Positions 31,389 through 43,880 are shown, numbered from the stretch's first letter. The stretch: 64,000 bases of DNA from Rhodosporidiobolus odoratus (GCA_034387635.1 JAOANU010000005.1:1674001-1738000); one strand, 5' to 3'. Program-made: numbers and translations. Notes: generated from the letters alone by a model not told the origin.

Positions 31389-34364
31389 ATGTCGCTCACC
31401 CAGCTTTGCCCTCAGCCGTCAACCTCCGCCATCCCTTACTCTCCCCCGCCGTCTTCCTCTTTCCGCACCTTTTCCACCTCCGCAAACCCCTCTGCTTCGA
31501 AGCGTCGCTCGGCGTCACCTAAGCCCGTAGGCGTGTACGCGGATCCCTTCGCAACCCTCGAGGCGACCCTGGCACAGACCTCGACCGTCGACGAGCGAAC
31601 AGCAGCGCTTCCCTCCCTCGTTGCATCTTTCGATGCCCTCCTTTCCGATTCCTCGCCCCTCGGCGGCTCGACACTACCTCGAACAACCTTCGACCACCTC
31701 TTCTCCCGAGTCGCCGCGCTGCCTTCTTCGGACCTCTCCTTCTCCATCGCCGTCCTCAAACGCCTTCAGTCGTTCGCCTCACAACTCGATTGGCCCCTTG
31801 AGCTCTGGCAAACTCGCGCCTTGTTGCGGGTGCGGTTAGAGAAAGACAAGCAGGGCAGGCTGAAACGAATACGGCGGTTTGGGCCGGAGGCGGAAGTGAA
31901 CGTGGGCAAGGGGAATGGAAGAGCGGCACGAGGGGTGCGGGAAAAGCGGGAGTACCTCGACTGGGTGGCGGACGAGTATGCAAGACAGCTCAAACTTGGA
32001 GGGGGTCATGTGGAGGATGCTGAGCTGCTCGAGCGATACGCTCTTGCGGTTGCGAACCGCCTTCCTCCGTCGCCCTCTCCTGCCTCCGACGCTTCCGCGA
32101 GAGCGGCTCAACTCGCCCTAGCCCGAAGGTCTTCGGGCTTTCTCCTACGGTCCCTCAGCCTGCGCCCTCCGCCGGCCGATAACGCCATTCCCTCTCCTTC
32201 ACCTGTAGCTTCTCTACCTCTCCGTTTCCTGTTCTGCCTCGATGATCATACCACAGCCCTCTCCCATCTCCTCGCTACCCTCGAGAAGAACTACCTCCCT
32301 GCCGTCTCGACAATCCGCACCATTCTCAACTCGTTCTACGGCGAGCTCGACGCTGCCACCTCGACCATCTCCCCTACTCTTCACACTATAGGGGACGAAG
32401 CCGCCTACGCCCAAGCCAAGCAACTCCTCGACGAAGTCTGCTCGGACCCATGTCCTCGACGCCGGGAGGCAGGCGAGTCCCAGCTCGATGCCCTTCTCCG
32501 CCTTCGCCTCGAACGGGTCGAGCGCGCCGAAACCCTCGAAGCGACACCTCACTTCGCTTTCATCGATTGGTTGGTGGGAGATTTTGCTCTGCAGTTGGAG
32601 AAGAGGGAGGACTCGTTGAAGGCCAAGGCGATCGAGGCTGCGATGCGGGTTTGGGAGGCTTCGCAGGTGAAGGGAAAGGACGAATGGCGCATCAGGGCGA
32701 AGAGGTTTAGCCGCAGCCGGGCGGCGAAGGTCCTCGTTACCCTTGCTCGGCAAGCTTGCGCACCGAGCTCTGTCGAAGCTTTTCCAACGGCGGCTCGACT
32801 CGCCGTCGAACTTTGCACCCAATACCTCCCCCAACCTCTCCTCATTCACGACTCGGTTACCCTACTCCGCGCCGCGACTTCCACAGATCAGACCGCTGCG
32901 TTTGCGCTGTTTGAGGCGCTCATCGCCCCTCCGCCCCCTCATGTCATAGCCGCGATAGCGGCAGGTGAGAAACCCTATTCCCCTTTCAGCTGGACCACCT
33001 CTCTCCTCCCATCTTTCACTTCCCTCTTCTTCTCCTCCGCCTCCTCTGCCGACCCCGCTCTCCCACTCCGGCTGTATCACTCCTGGACCGCTAGCGGTCT
33101 ATCCTTCCCTATCGGCTTGTGGAACCCCCTCTGGCGAGCTGCCGGCCGACGAGGAGACGTGGATGAACTCGCCCGTCTTGTTGAAGATTGGGAAGAGACT
33201 GGTCGAGGACCCGTCTCGAGTCGGATTATCCAACTCGTCATCTCGGCCGCGGCGGAACTTCCTATCCCCGTCTCTTCTTCCTCATCTGCCGCTTCAGCGC
33301 CACTTCCCACCTCTTTGACCACCCCGGACTCGACCGCTTCGCCGACGACTTCAAGAGTAACCGTGAATCAAGGTCGCATCCTCGCCCCCCTCCGACTACT
33401 CTCCTTCTTCCGCTCCCGATACTGCCAAACTCCCTCGTCCCCTCCCCCCCCTCCCCCCCTCCTACACCCCTCAAAATCCTACCTCCTGATCCCCCCCTCC
33501 GCGTACCTCTCCGTCCTGCGCGCCCTGTCCCGTTCACACCTCGATCGAAGAAGCGCCTTCAGGCAAGTTTGGAGACAAATGCTCATGGATTCATCCCCTG
33601 GACGAGTGGGCCAAGGGGTCCGAGTCGGGGTTGGGGCTTACAACGCTGCGATTGCGGTAAATGTTTGGAGACCCGGTCCGTGGTTCACGGTGAGGGATTT
33701 GGACGCTGCTGGGGTGGTCTATAACGAACTCGTCGCTGCCGCTGCCGCTGCCGCTGGAGGAGGAGGAGGAGGTCCTCAACCCAACCGAGAAACCTTCTCC
33801 CTCCTCCTTCACGGGTTTCTCCGAATCGCCACCTCTCCTCACGCGACTCAGAGGAGGAAACACGTCGTCCTCGAAGCTGCACTTCGAACCTTCTCTGCGG
33901 CGTGTCGACGCGGAATCGGGGTGAGGGGTCATCAGGCGGCTAGATTGGTTAGGACCTTGGCGGAGAGGGGGAGGTGGGAGGAAGGGAAGAGGTGTCAGGA
34001 GGAGTGGTGGAGGGTTTTAGTCGCGGTTGAGAGGAGGTGGAATCATGGGGAGGGGGAGGGGGAACGGGAGCGAAAAGGACAGAGGGCGAGGGATATGTGG
34101 GAGGATAGGGAGATCAAGGCTGAGGTTAGGGAGATGAGGTGGGTCAGGGAGGAGTGTGAGAGGTTGGAGAGGGGAGGGAGTACTGGGCGAGAGGAAGGGC
34201 ATTGCCGGGCAGGAGAGGAAGAAGTTAAGCGTGACTTCGAGGGCGGACGGGACGACCCTGCTGCATCTTCTGAAGTTTTTGAGGTGGTGGAGCTCCCTAC
34301 CCCTCCCTCTGATTCAGTTATCGACTCTCCGTCCCACCCTCATGACACGCCTCTGCACAACTAG
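31389..34364 (+). CDS. Mitochondrial PPR-like protein
   Basis: A single uninterrupted 991-aa frame, unusual in this intron-rich segment. The N-terminus looks like a mitochondrial presequence (FRTFSTSANPSASKRR; no acidic residues early, many Ser/Arg). The body is helical throughout. The best repeat-like unit is AAGVVYNELV then PNRETFSLLLHGFL, which has the pentatricopeptide pattern; similar but weaker helix pairs occur before it. PPR proteins of fungi act in mitochondrial RNA processing or translation. The last 130 residues are Arg/Glu-rich and look disordered. The Ala-Gly run near residue 790 comes from triplet repeats. Family is a moderate inference; the target RNA is unknown. Confidence 0.7.
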   Translation: MSLTQLCPQPSTSAIPYSPPPSSSFRTFSTSANPSASKRRSASPKPVGVYADPFATLEATLAQTSTVDERTAALPSLVASFDALLSDSSPLGGSTLPRTTFDHLFSRVAALPSSDLSFSIAVLKRLQSFASQLDWPLELWQTRALLRVRLEKDKQGRLKRIRRFGPEAEVNVGKGNGRAARGVREKREYLDWVADEYARQLKLGGGHVEDAELLERYALAVANRLPPSPSPASDASARAAQLALARRSSGFLLRSLSLRPPPADNAIPSPSPVASLPLRFLFCLDDHTTALSHLLATLEKNYLPAVSTIRTILNSFYGELDAATSTISPTLHTIGDEAAYAQAKQLLDEVCSDPCPRRREAGESQLDALLRLRLERVERAETLEATPHFAFIDWLVGDFALQLEKREDSLKAKAIEAAMRVWEASQVKGKDEWRIRAKRFSRSRAAKVLVTLARQACAPSSVEAFPTAARLAVELCTQYLPQPLLIHDSVTLLRAATSTDQTAAFALFEALIAPPPPHVIAAIAAGEKPYSPFSWTTSLLPSFTSLFFSSASSADPALPLRLYHSWTASGLSFPIGLWNPLWRAAGRRGDVDELARLVEDWEETGRGPVSSRIIQLVISAAAELPIPVSSSSSAASAPLPTSLTTPDSTASPTTSRVTVNQGRILAPLRLLSFFRSRYCQTPSSPPPPPPLLHPSKSYLLIPPSAYLSVLRALSRSHLDRRSAFRQVWRQMLMDSSPGRVGQGVRVGVGAYNAAIAVNVWRPGPWFTVRDLDAAGVVYNELVAAAAAAAGGGGGGPQPNRETFSLLLHGFLRIATSPHATQRRKHVVLEAALRTFSAACRRGIGVRGHQAARLVRTLAERGRWEEGKRCQEEWWRVLVAVERRWNHGEGEGERERKGQRARDMWEDREIKAEVREMRWVREECERLERGGSTGREEGHCRAGEEEVKRDFEGGRDDPAASSEVFEVVELPTPPSDSVIDSPSHPHDTPLHN

Positions 34365-34682
34365 TTGCAGATCCCTCTCTTTCGTAGTCAACCCGTTGTA
34401 GACTTACCTTCGCAGACAGTAGTAGAAGCAAAGCAGGAACTGGTGTTGTAGCTCTCCCTTCCTTGTGCTTAGCGGAGGCGCTCGAGAGCATGGTGACCCT
34501 GATCGTCGCTCGAGCAGAACAGCAGACTGAAAAAAGAAACGACAAAAAAATGCGGTTACAAAGACTGTACAGGGCTTGACAAAGACAGTACTGAAGGCAC
34601 AGAAACGATCTGAAGGCCACATTTGGCGAGACGGGATCGTGGCGAAGTAAGGAGGTGGAGGGTGCAGGTGCTGCTAGGTCTT
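34365..34682. other. Convergent intergenic region
   Basis: 3' ends of the PPR-like gene (plus) and the xanthine dioxygenase (minus). No gene seen. Confidence 0.4.
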
Positions 34683-36860
34683 CTAAGCGTACTTTAGGAT
34701 ATCCTCCTCACTCGGACCGACAGGGAGATCCGTCGAAGCAAGGTTGCACTGGTGGAACGCGCGTACTTCATCCTCCTGCAATCGATTGAAGGCGAATGAT
34801 TGGGTCAAGACGAGAAGGTCAGTTTCCGTCGGCTGCCTGTCCGACAGGACAAAGAGAAAAGAGTTGAAAACGTACTGCAAACGCCCCCGTGATGGAATGC
34901 AACGTCCCCCGGTTATGAAACAACGCAAACATCTTGGGTTTCCAATCCACCACAAAGACATTCTCGGGGGCGATTCCGGGCCTTTGCATCTTGTACATCA
35001 GTTCGCGAACCTGTTTCAGGTCGGTCAGGGTGGCGCCGTCGGGGTAGAGGGTTGAGGCCGTGGGGGCTACGCCGGAGGGAAGGGGGGCGATGTGCTGCAG
35101 AGTAAAGTGGTGCAGGGGAGAAAAGGCGGAATTGAGAAGGTCAACCACATATCGCCAGAGAGACACTGACAGCGGGGAGGACGCACAAGCTCCTGAATGC
35201 CCGAAGGATGCACCTGGAAGTGTAGAGAGCCCGTGACGGGGTTCTTCCAGCAGATTGGGAGGGTTTTGATGTACTTTTCCTCCCATGGCGGGAGGTCGTC
35301 AAGAGGCACTTCCTTTCCTTCCTGCAGAAGCGAGAATTACAGTGAGTGTCGATAATCGACGCCAATATTACCTCAGTCGGTGGGGCGGGAATATGTATGG
35401 GAAAGGCATCGGGTGACTCGGCAGGATACGCCGCAAGCAACGAGGAGGTAGGTGAAAGTAACCGCACACTTTCCATGCCCAGCCCAGTCGACCTACTCTT
35501 CGCGGGTCCCATCCATACGTACGGATGAGGCGCGTAGCGAACTTTGGTCCGAACAGCGAGGGACTTGTACTCGTCGGGGAGGATGTCGAAGGTCAGTTTG
35601 CCGGAGGTGACTGTGTAATGAAAAGGTCAGTATAGGCCGTCATTGGATAATATACTTTGCTGAAGTGATAAGTGGGAGGCGCAGAAAAGGAAGAGATCGA
35701 CCTCATGGAAGAGAAACGCACAAGCAGTCCCTCCGAGCGGTACTTCCAGCTCATCGCCCGTCCCGTCATCGTATCGCACCGTATTCTTCTTTCCTTCGGG
35801 CATAGCAAGGCCATAGAGGGTGGTCACTTTGGGAGGGTCGCGTTGATAGCTGCACTTGCTGACGTTAGCTCAAACACAGAGAACAGCTAGATGACGGAAA
35901 TACGAACAGAGCGGCGTCGATGTGCCATCTGAAGAAGAAGGCAGGTTCAGTATAGGTACTACGTAAGGTAGGGAAAACACAGCCGCAAAGGGAGAAAAGC
36001 TCACCGGTAAAACCGCGTCAACCCAGCCGCACTTTCCTCGGCCGACAGCTGTGTTTTGTGAAACGTCTGGTGTGAAGGGCTGAGGAGGATGTGGAGTCAG
36101 GGTGAGGACGAGACAGAAGGAAAGGAAGAGGGGACGGGAGCGTACTGCCTCAGTTTGCAAGGGCTCTGAAGACCTTGCAAAATGTGCGGATCGGTCACCT
36201 CACCGTTACCGATGAGTTGGACAGCGGGTTGCGATGGGATGTTGCGAAGGTCGGGGTGGAGGATGGACTGCAAGCGAAGAATAAAAGGAGACGAGGTGAA
36301 GGAAAAGGTCAACTCGTGCGGCAAGCAGGAAGCCGGGGGGAGAGACTGATGGCTTGCTTACCTTGTTGTCCGGCCTTCCAACCTTTCCATGCCCATATTC
36401 TTCAGCCTAGATGTATTGCACAGGGAAGTTAGCTTCAGCAGCGGGTGCGATATGACACCAAGACGGAATACACACACATTCGGGTCAAAAGCGTTGGTCA
36501 ACTTGAATTGGCCGGCCGGTGTCACATCCACCTCGGGAAATACGACGACTCCATGCTTGTATAAGAGGTCGTGTACGCTACCCAGACACACCCCGGTGGG
36601 AGCGGAAACGGGAGAACGGGAATGGGCGGGATGATGTGGGGGAAACAATGGGCAAGTGAAGGGGAGCTGATCAGCCACGTCGGCACGACGAGAGAGACGG
36701 TAGAAGCTGTTACGCACACTGCAAACTCGTCCTTGGACAAGCTGTTGATGTCCTCAACTCCCTCGACGATGATTCCGAACTCTGCTTCTCTGAGGCGCGT
36801 TCCGCAACTTGAAGCGTAAGGGACAGGGCGGGTGGTGATCTTGGTGGATGCGATGGTCAT
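34683..36860 (-). CDS. xanA: 2-oxoglutarate/Fe(II)-dependent xanthine dioxygenase (XanA type)
   Basis: Eleven exons: 36860-36718, 36577-36478, 36406-36362, 36267-36146, 36079-36005, 35928-35908, 35849-35722, 35610-35468, 35321-35187, 35094-34876, 34775-34683; 407 aa. A TauD/TfdA-fold enzyme that hydroxylates xanthine to uric acid using 2-oxoglutarate, an alternative to xanthine dehydrogenase in fungi. Seen: HGVVVFPEVDVTPAGQFKL, the iron motif RWHIDAALYQ (HxD), TVRYDDGTGDELEVPLGGT, KYAPHPYVWMG-like (RYAPHPYVWMGPA), PPWEEKYIKTLPICWKNP, and the C-terminal NRGTLHSITGAF (distal His) with VRAFHQCNLA (2-oxoglutarate Arg). Exon 6 is 21 nt and carries the HxD motif. A perfect GATA-factor site, CGATAAG on the gene's strand, lies about 105 bp upstream (36962-36968), in line with nitrogen control. 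Confidence 0.87.
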
Positions 36861-37444
36861 GACAGTCTAGCAGTGTGTGTGTATAGGAGGAGCAAGAAGA
36901 GGAAGAACGTTAACAAGAGCCGGCCGATTGTGACCCCGCTCCGCTCCTTCCCCCGCCCGGTCTTATCGGAACCGGAGAACAACGGATTCGCCACCCTCCC
37001 TTCTCCGTTCAGCTTCGTCCGCCCATCTTGGTCCGCCGTACAGCAACAACGACGACTTCGCGGCACCGCACACGCGGCAGGGCGGGGGCCAGGGGCCACC
37101 CCGCGAAACCCTCGAGGACCCTCGAGGAAAAATGGCGACAGGCTATATTACGACAGACATATCACTCGTGAGCGGACTTCGTGCTATAACTGCTGTACAA
37201 ATAGAGAAAGATCGGGAATCAGGGGGTGAGCGAAGGGTTGAGGCGTTGAGGGTAAGGAAGAGAGAGGGAGAATGGGCGTGAGAGATGTATTTTGCAAAGT
37301 GAGAGATGCGGTGATGGTGATTGAGTGCTTGGGTTTCGGTGGACGTTTGCGAGAGTTGCGAGATGCTTTCTGCGGTAGGCGAGTCAAAGCGTCAGTCACA
37401 GTCGCGACAAGGAGGTGGAAGCAAACAAGACGTACTGTTTCGGC
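36861..37444. promoter_or_regulatory. Promoter of the xanthine dioxygenase gene, 3' end of TSC2
   Basis: Contains the GATA-type site at 36962-36968 and the TSC2 3' flank. TSC2 (minus) ends at 37445 and the dioxygenase starts at 36860 in the same direction. No additional gene seen. Confidence 0.45.
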
Positions 37445-40400
37445 TTAGAGCCAGGAAGTAAAGAGACGAGCTGATTCGGCCTCGTCAAGGTCGAGAGGAA
37501 GTTTGCCCCCCTCCTCCGCTGCCATCCCTGCCATCCCGCCGTTCTGCGCCGCCTGAGACTCGAGGATCCGCTTCTTGAGCAGTTTGATCTGCTGCAGCCG
37601 CTTGCGCCAGTTGGACGAGTAGTCGATCCGGTACGTCTTGCCTGCCGTCCCCGCCGGTCGATCCGTCTCGAACCCGACCGAGGCGAGGAAGATCTGGGCG
37701 AAAATGTTCGAGTGAAGGGCGAGCTGGCGGACGAGGCGAGGGAGGGAAGCGCCCGTGACCATTTTGAACGTTCCGAGCGGGCCGACTTCGGGCATGCCAG
37801 GACGACACTGCATCGACACCTTGAAGAACTCGTTGTTGTTGCTCATACCCGGACCGATCCAAGGGTTACCGGCAGGCGTGTGGGGCTGAATGACGATGTT
37901 GACAAAGTTGAAATCGCCGGGTAGGGTGTCGAACGCAAAGTCGCCGCCAGACTCGTTGAAGATGACCTTGACAAAGTCGTTACCGATGTGTCGCTTCTTC
38001 AGCGTACACTGGGGGTCCGTCTCGAAATTGGTAGGCATGAGCGTCGCGACATGGAAGACGATCTGCGAGATGTCGTCGTCCCAAACGTAGGTCCACTTGC
38101 CGTCAATATCGTTCTCCTGATCAAGACCGCCGGTGTAGACGTTGTTCTCCCGACTACCCTTGAGGCGGACGAGCTGGCCCAGGTTCGAGATAAGCTCGAC
38201 GTAAGCCTTCGAGCCGCAAGTGTTGGCGAGGATGTCCTTCTCCTGCGTTTGGCCTGACCCGGCATACAGCACGCCGATCTTGTGGAAATCGACGATGGGA
38301 ATGCTGTCGAGCATCGTCACTCCGCGCTGGAGAGTCGGGTCGTTCGGGATAAGGATGGGGATGTTGGCGGAGGATTGCTCGGGGAAGGAGGAGAGCTGAA
38401 GGACGAAGAAGCTGGGGTCGACGGTGAGGACGCCTGACTCGAGGGTGAGTTGAGCCACGTCGCGGGCAGCCGAGTTCATCGCGTCGACAGCGGTGTTTTG
38501 CTCGATGGCTTGCTCGAGAGATGGAATGGAGGAGGAAGCGGAGAAAGAGGCTCTTCGGGCCCGAGTCCCGATGTAGGCCTGGGGGTTCTGAGAGGGAAGC
38601 GAGGCGAGGGCGGAGCCGACGATGGAGGGAAGATTGTGCATGAGACCGTTCGTACCCCGGTGACGAAGGTGAGCGGCGATGAGGTCGCTCTCCGGCGCCG
38701 AGGTAGTCATGCTGATGTTCTGCATCTCCCACAGCATCTTGACGACACCCGACGCCCGACGCACGGTAACCTCGACCCAAGCGGGCGCCTGTAGCTTGCG
38801 GATGGAGACGGTCGCTTGCCCAACGAGCCAGGTCTTCGCTGGAGGCAGCGAGGCGGAAGATCCGACGATGATGTCGTCGAACTCGCTTGCGCGTGAACGA
38901 GGGTCGGCATTCGAGTAGGCATAGCGAGCGATCATGTCGAAGGCGACCTCGGTAGCCTCGTCGACTTCAGTCTTGCCCTCGTTGGCCTGGACGAGGCGAC
39001 GGGTGAGAAACGGTACAAACTTGGGTCGTTCCGCGAGTCGCAGGGCGAGGAACCAGATGGCGATGTTGTAGTAGGCGAGCATCATGACGTACTGCGAGAA
39101 GGCATACTCGATACCTTCCTCCGTTTCCGGAGTGTCCGCGACTCGCTCGTTGTGCGCCTGAATGTACTTGAGAGCGATACCGAAGACCGTCTGAAAGTCG
39201 ACATCGGTGAAGTTGGCGTACAGAGCCGGTTCTTGCCCAACTCCGGCGATGAACTCGAGGATGTGAACGCCCAGCGTCGCCGACGAGATGATCTTCTGGA
39301 GGTTGCGAACGGTTTCGGCGAGGTGTTTCGTCATGGAAGGGCGCAGCTCGAAGGAAGCGATGGTGAGGGCGTGGATACAGGGCTTGGCGGTATCTCGAGG
39401 GTTGCCGAGACCGTGCATGAAGGTCGCGAGCATGTCATCCTGTTGCTGCTTCGTAAAGAGCGAGCGGTACGAAATGAGGGCCGTCAAGCACTGGTAGGCG
39501 GCGGCGTGGATCTCGGCACGCTTGATCCCAGTGGGAAGGGTGCGGGGGAAGACGCGCTCGCCTCGGTCGCCCGCTCGAAGACCTTCGCAGAGGAGTTTGC
39601 GCAAAGCGTGGATCTGCTGAGCGCATCGAGGTCCGCAAGCGAAGTGCTTATTGCTGATTTGAGCGGGAAGGTGGCATAGGATGTAGGAGACGAGCTCCCA
39701 TTCCTGATCGTGCTGAAGAACGTGGTTGACGGCGCGAAGGTATTCCGAGATGGGGAGGACGATCATCCACTGGTCAGGCGGGAGCGTCTCCTCCGCTTCG
39801 ACAACCTTCATCTGGCCAGTACCGGGGTCTTCCTCTTCAGTCCAACTACGCAATCGGTTGTGGTCGAACGATGCGAGCCCTTTACCCCCGATCGCCGCGA
39901 CCGAATCGCCAAAGTCGAAGGGTAGTTTCTCCGGTACGGTCCATAAAAGGGGTGAGGCGGCAAGGTGGTTTACGCTAGAACGACGAAGCGATCCAGTCCG
40001 ACTCGGGCTGCGGTTCTCGAGCTGAGCTCGAAGGCGACTCGCACTCCTCGACCTTTCCCCTCCTTGCCCGACAACCTGGCGCGCTGACCTTCCCCTCGTC
40101 TCGCCGTGCCCATCATCCGAACCTCGAACGGAGTGATTCGCCGAGCCAGGACCTTCGGCCGTGACACTAGCTTCTCCGTCGTCAACGGAAGCGAGGCGAC
40201 TGAGGATCTGGGCCGGACCGCTGATGTCGACGTCTCGAAGCCAGTGAATGCGATGCGAAGCGTCGGCGCGAAGCCGGACGAGCCACTCGAGAATAAGGAG
40301 ACGAGTGCGGAGAGAGACGGGCGAGGGGTCGACGGCGTCGTCGGGGTCAACGAGATAGGCGGGAGCGAAGAGGGAGAGCAGGTCGCGGTAGACGGCGATC

Positions 40401-43400
40401 GCCTTTTCCGAGGCGGCCGGGGTAGAGTGCTCGAGGCAGAGGTGGAAGATCGAGATGAGGCCCATGGCTGCGACTGCAGAAACCTCGGGCGGTTCGTTCG
40501 TGTCGCCGTTGGCAGAGAGCGAGGGCGAAAGTATTCGGCTAGGGCCTGGCGAACCCTCTTTGCCGTAAGCACGCGAGAGGGAGGCCAAGCCCGCGACTCG
40601 CTTCGGCGTGGCAGGGGTGGAGAAGGATTGTCGATGAAGTCGGGCAGCGGTCTTTGTCATCTTGACTAGGAGGATCCGGAGGCGGTCGAAAGCGCCGAGG
40701 GGCCCGTCCTCTCCTTCGGCGTCGTCCAGCGTATCCCTGCCGAGCTCCTTGACCATCGCGACCATCGCTTCCGCAACTTGTAGATCCGTTTCGGCTTCGA
40801 GACTCGTCTCCAGCAAAGGCATGATGACGGTGTTGACGAGTTCCGCGCGTGGTCCGGGAAGAAGGCGAAAGTGAGAATGTAAGGCGGTGAGGAAGAGAAT
40901 AACGCCACGACGGACGATGGGGGCAACGCCGCGCCGCAGGGATCGACTTCCGCCATTGCGGGCCGGGAGGGCGTAGAACGCCTTGACGACTTCTCGCACC
41001 CGGTCGAGCCAATCGGGATGGGCAGGCAAGCATAGACCGGTCGTCTCGCACTGGTCCAGAACGAGTTGGGCGTATCCTTCCGAAAGGTGAGGCGAGAGCG
41101 AGACGAGAAGGCGGAAGACGGAATGGCTGGAACCGGTGAAGTCGTCGCTGCGCCAAGCGCGAATGACCTTGCGAAGGAGCGAGACAAAGGCGACGAGCAC
41201 ACCGGGGCGCTGCATGAATTGGTGATTGTCGTCACGCGGTACCTCGTCATCGGAATCGTCTGCGAGCGGAAAAATGTTGAGGCTACGGAGTCAAGCTGCA
41301 GCGAACGAGAGGACGGACCTTGGTCCGTTGGCCGCTCGAGCTGATCCGCATGCTGGGCTGGGCCCGTCTCATTCGCTAAAGGAAGGGAAAGGTGGTTGTA
41401 AGCCGAGTGAAATCGGAGAGTTCGGAGCAAAGAAAGGGAAGCTCACCATCATCCGCCAACACCCATTGCCTAAGATGCCGTTGCTCCCACGCCCCAATGT
41501 GCTTCTTCGCCTTATCCAGTACCTCAACCGCCATCTCCCACTCCTCATACTGCACACCTCGCCTCGGCAAATCCTCCAGCTCCTTCATCATTGCCGAACC
41601 CTGCATCTTCCCACCCCCACTTCCAGCCAATGCAGCAGCTGCGAGTCCCTCCGAAATCGTCTGCCCCGACGTCCCCTCCTTCGCCTTGACGCCTGCACGC
41701 TCGCTGACCTCGAGTCGTTCCTCCACCAACCGAAGGACTTCGGCATCAACGGGCGGACTCTCCCAGAGCATGACGCGCCGGACAGCGTTCCACAGGAAAG
41801 GAAGACCGAGAGACAACATGCTCGGCCATCGACTCTCGCCGTATGCGAGGCCGGCAGAAGCGCCGCCTCCCGGTCCATCGCTACTAGCTTCAAGCTCGGC
41901 AGTGTGCTCCGCCATCGCTTTGCGTAGGGAGCGGAGAGCGCCGACGAGAAGGAGCGCGGGGGCACGAGGTCGAGGGGCGCCTTCGGCTGTTGGAGGAGGC
42001 GCAACGAGGGTGCTTCGAAGAGACTTGGTGGCTTGGTTGGCGGGAGAACGGATGAGGTCGCGCATCAAGTCGAGCGCTTGAGTCGGGAGATTCGACGTCT
42101 TGACAGCGGTGGACGAGGAGGACAAATCGACGTCGCGAAGCGTTTGACCCTCCTTGAGCTCGATGACCGACACGAGTCCCTCGCAGCCGATGATGCGAGC
42201 AACGGTCGAGATGACCTCGCGGAGAATCTCGTCCGGGTCACTCAAGTCATCCCTCTCCCTCGACATGGACGTCTCGAGGAACGCCTTCCGACGAGCCGCC
42301 TTTCCGCCGGTAACCTCGCCGAATCGCACGACGGCGCCGAGGAAGTCCAGCACCCCGTCCTTTCCACCGATGTCCTGTTCTTCCCGCAAGCGCGCGACCT
42401 CGAGAGCTGCTTTGAGGGCGATGAGGGTCGAAGCCGTGTAAATATGCGGCGAGGAGAATTTGTGGAGGGATGTGAGAAGCGCGAGTGAGCTGGCATGCGG
42501 GGAAGGCTTGGCGGGGATGGTCCGAATGAACGGAGTAGCGACGGCGGGATCGAATAGAGGTGAAGGAGGTCGAGGGGTAGGCAGGGATTCGGTGACAAAT
42601 GTGCAGAGAAGGGCGACTAGACCAGGGACATCCGAAAGGTCTTTTCCTCCTCGAGTGATGGCGCCTAGCACAGATACGAGCGCTTCTCGATCCGCACCCG
42701 GAAGGACCCAGCGTCTGCCAACATGAGCATCGTCCACTTCTATCCGCGCTTCTTCCGCCCATCGCCTCGCTTCATCCCAAAAGATGGCCTTCTCAGACTC
42801 CCGCATACCACCCGTTGATTCGAGTGAGGCATTGATACAAGCGACCATGAGGTCGAGCATGGCCGTACGAAGAGGAGCTGGGGCGGAAGCGACGAGATGG
42901 TGAGACTGAGAAAGGTAAATCTGAGCGGGAGACGGGGCGGGGACGGGGGTCGGCGCGGCATAAGAGGCTGATGTTGTACCCGGGGCAGCAGGGTAAGCTG
43001 CCAGAGCTGCCGAGAGAGTAGATGCGGCCAGCGCTGGAGGAGGGAAGGGGAAGAGCCCGACGCTTTTTGCGAGTAGGCGGATTAGGGGAACAAAGGCGAG
43101 ATCGTCGACGAGGCCATCCGTTCTGGTAATATCCGCAAGTCGACCGAGGATAGTCGAAGGAGGTAGAACGGAATCGCCGAGATAGATGTCCTTCGGGGGC
43201 GAGCTAGGAAACACTTCAATGGAGAAAGCACGTTCGACAGAGGGACGGTGCGGTGAAGTAACCGGGGTCTTCTGACCGACAGGCGGTGGTAGTCGGAGAG
43301 GCGGTAGGTCGGAAAGTGAAGTCGAGTCGCTGATAGTGGTCGCGACCGTCGGTACCGCCTTTGCATGCGTCTGAACGATAAACCCGCCGCGCGAAGGTCC

Positions 43401-43880
43401 TGCGAGACCATACCCTCCGGCGTTGACTACCGTCCCTGAGGCATGCGGTCCATCCATTTCCCTCCTCATCTGAGCCTCCTCCGCCAGCGGAACCTCATGG
43501 CTAGTGACGCTCCGCTTCGGCTTGACTCCAGCTCCCCGGCTCGAAACACCCAGCATGTGTGGCCGTTCTGGCCTTTTCCCGTCTCGTCCATCCTTGCTCT
43601 CTTTGACATGGTGCGTTGGCTCAGAGCCTGCAGTCGCCGCTTTCACAATCGCCCGACGAAGCGACTTGAACGAGAAACCCTGGCCGTGGTGTTCTTCGCT
43701 TCGAGTCGAAGCAGCGTCGGTAGGAGGACGCGAGGAGGTTCGAGAGTCGGCGGTGTGGAGAGAGTCCGGAGGAGAATGGAGGCGTGGGTGGTGGCTGCTT
43801 CTGCAGGAGGGAGAAGCTACAGTCAGCACGGTCGAGTAAGACCCGGGAAAGACAAGATGGGAGACGATCCTACCGGCCAT
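37445..43880 (-). CDS. TSC2: Tuberin homologue (Rheb GAP), TSC2
   Basis: Exons: about 43880-41447, 41375-41319, 41259-37445; roughly 2080-2100 aa. TSC2 with TSC1 switches off the small GTPase Rheb and so restrains TORC1. The C-terminal Rap-GAP domain is complete: HKIGVLYAGSGQTQEKDIL, the catalytic asparagine helix RHIGNDFVKVIFNESG, FNFVNIVIQPH and NNEFFKVSMQ. The preceding part is a long helical HEAT-like solenoid as in tuberin. After the GAP domain there is a short basic helix (NWRKRLQQIKLLKKR). The middle exon (57 nt) and last junction restore frame through QWVLADD-ANETGP and DQ-DDSDDE. The 5' end is not settled. An ATG at 43880 has a good context, but its only canonical GT-AG intron shifts the frame; a frame continuing upstream (LAYVPAPDPTSSV) suggests further 5' exons. 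Confidence 0.88.
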
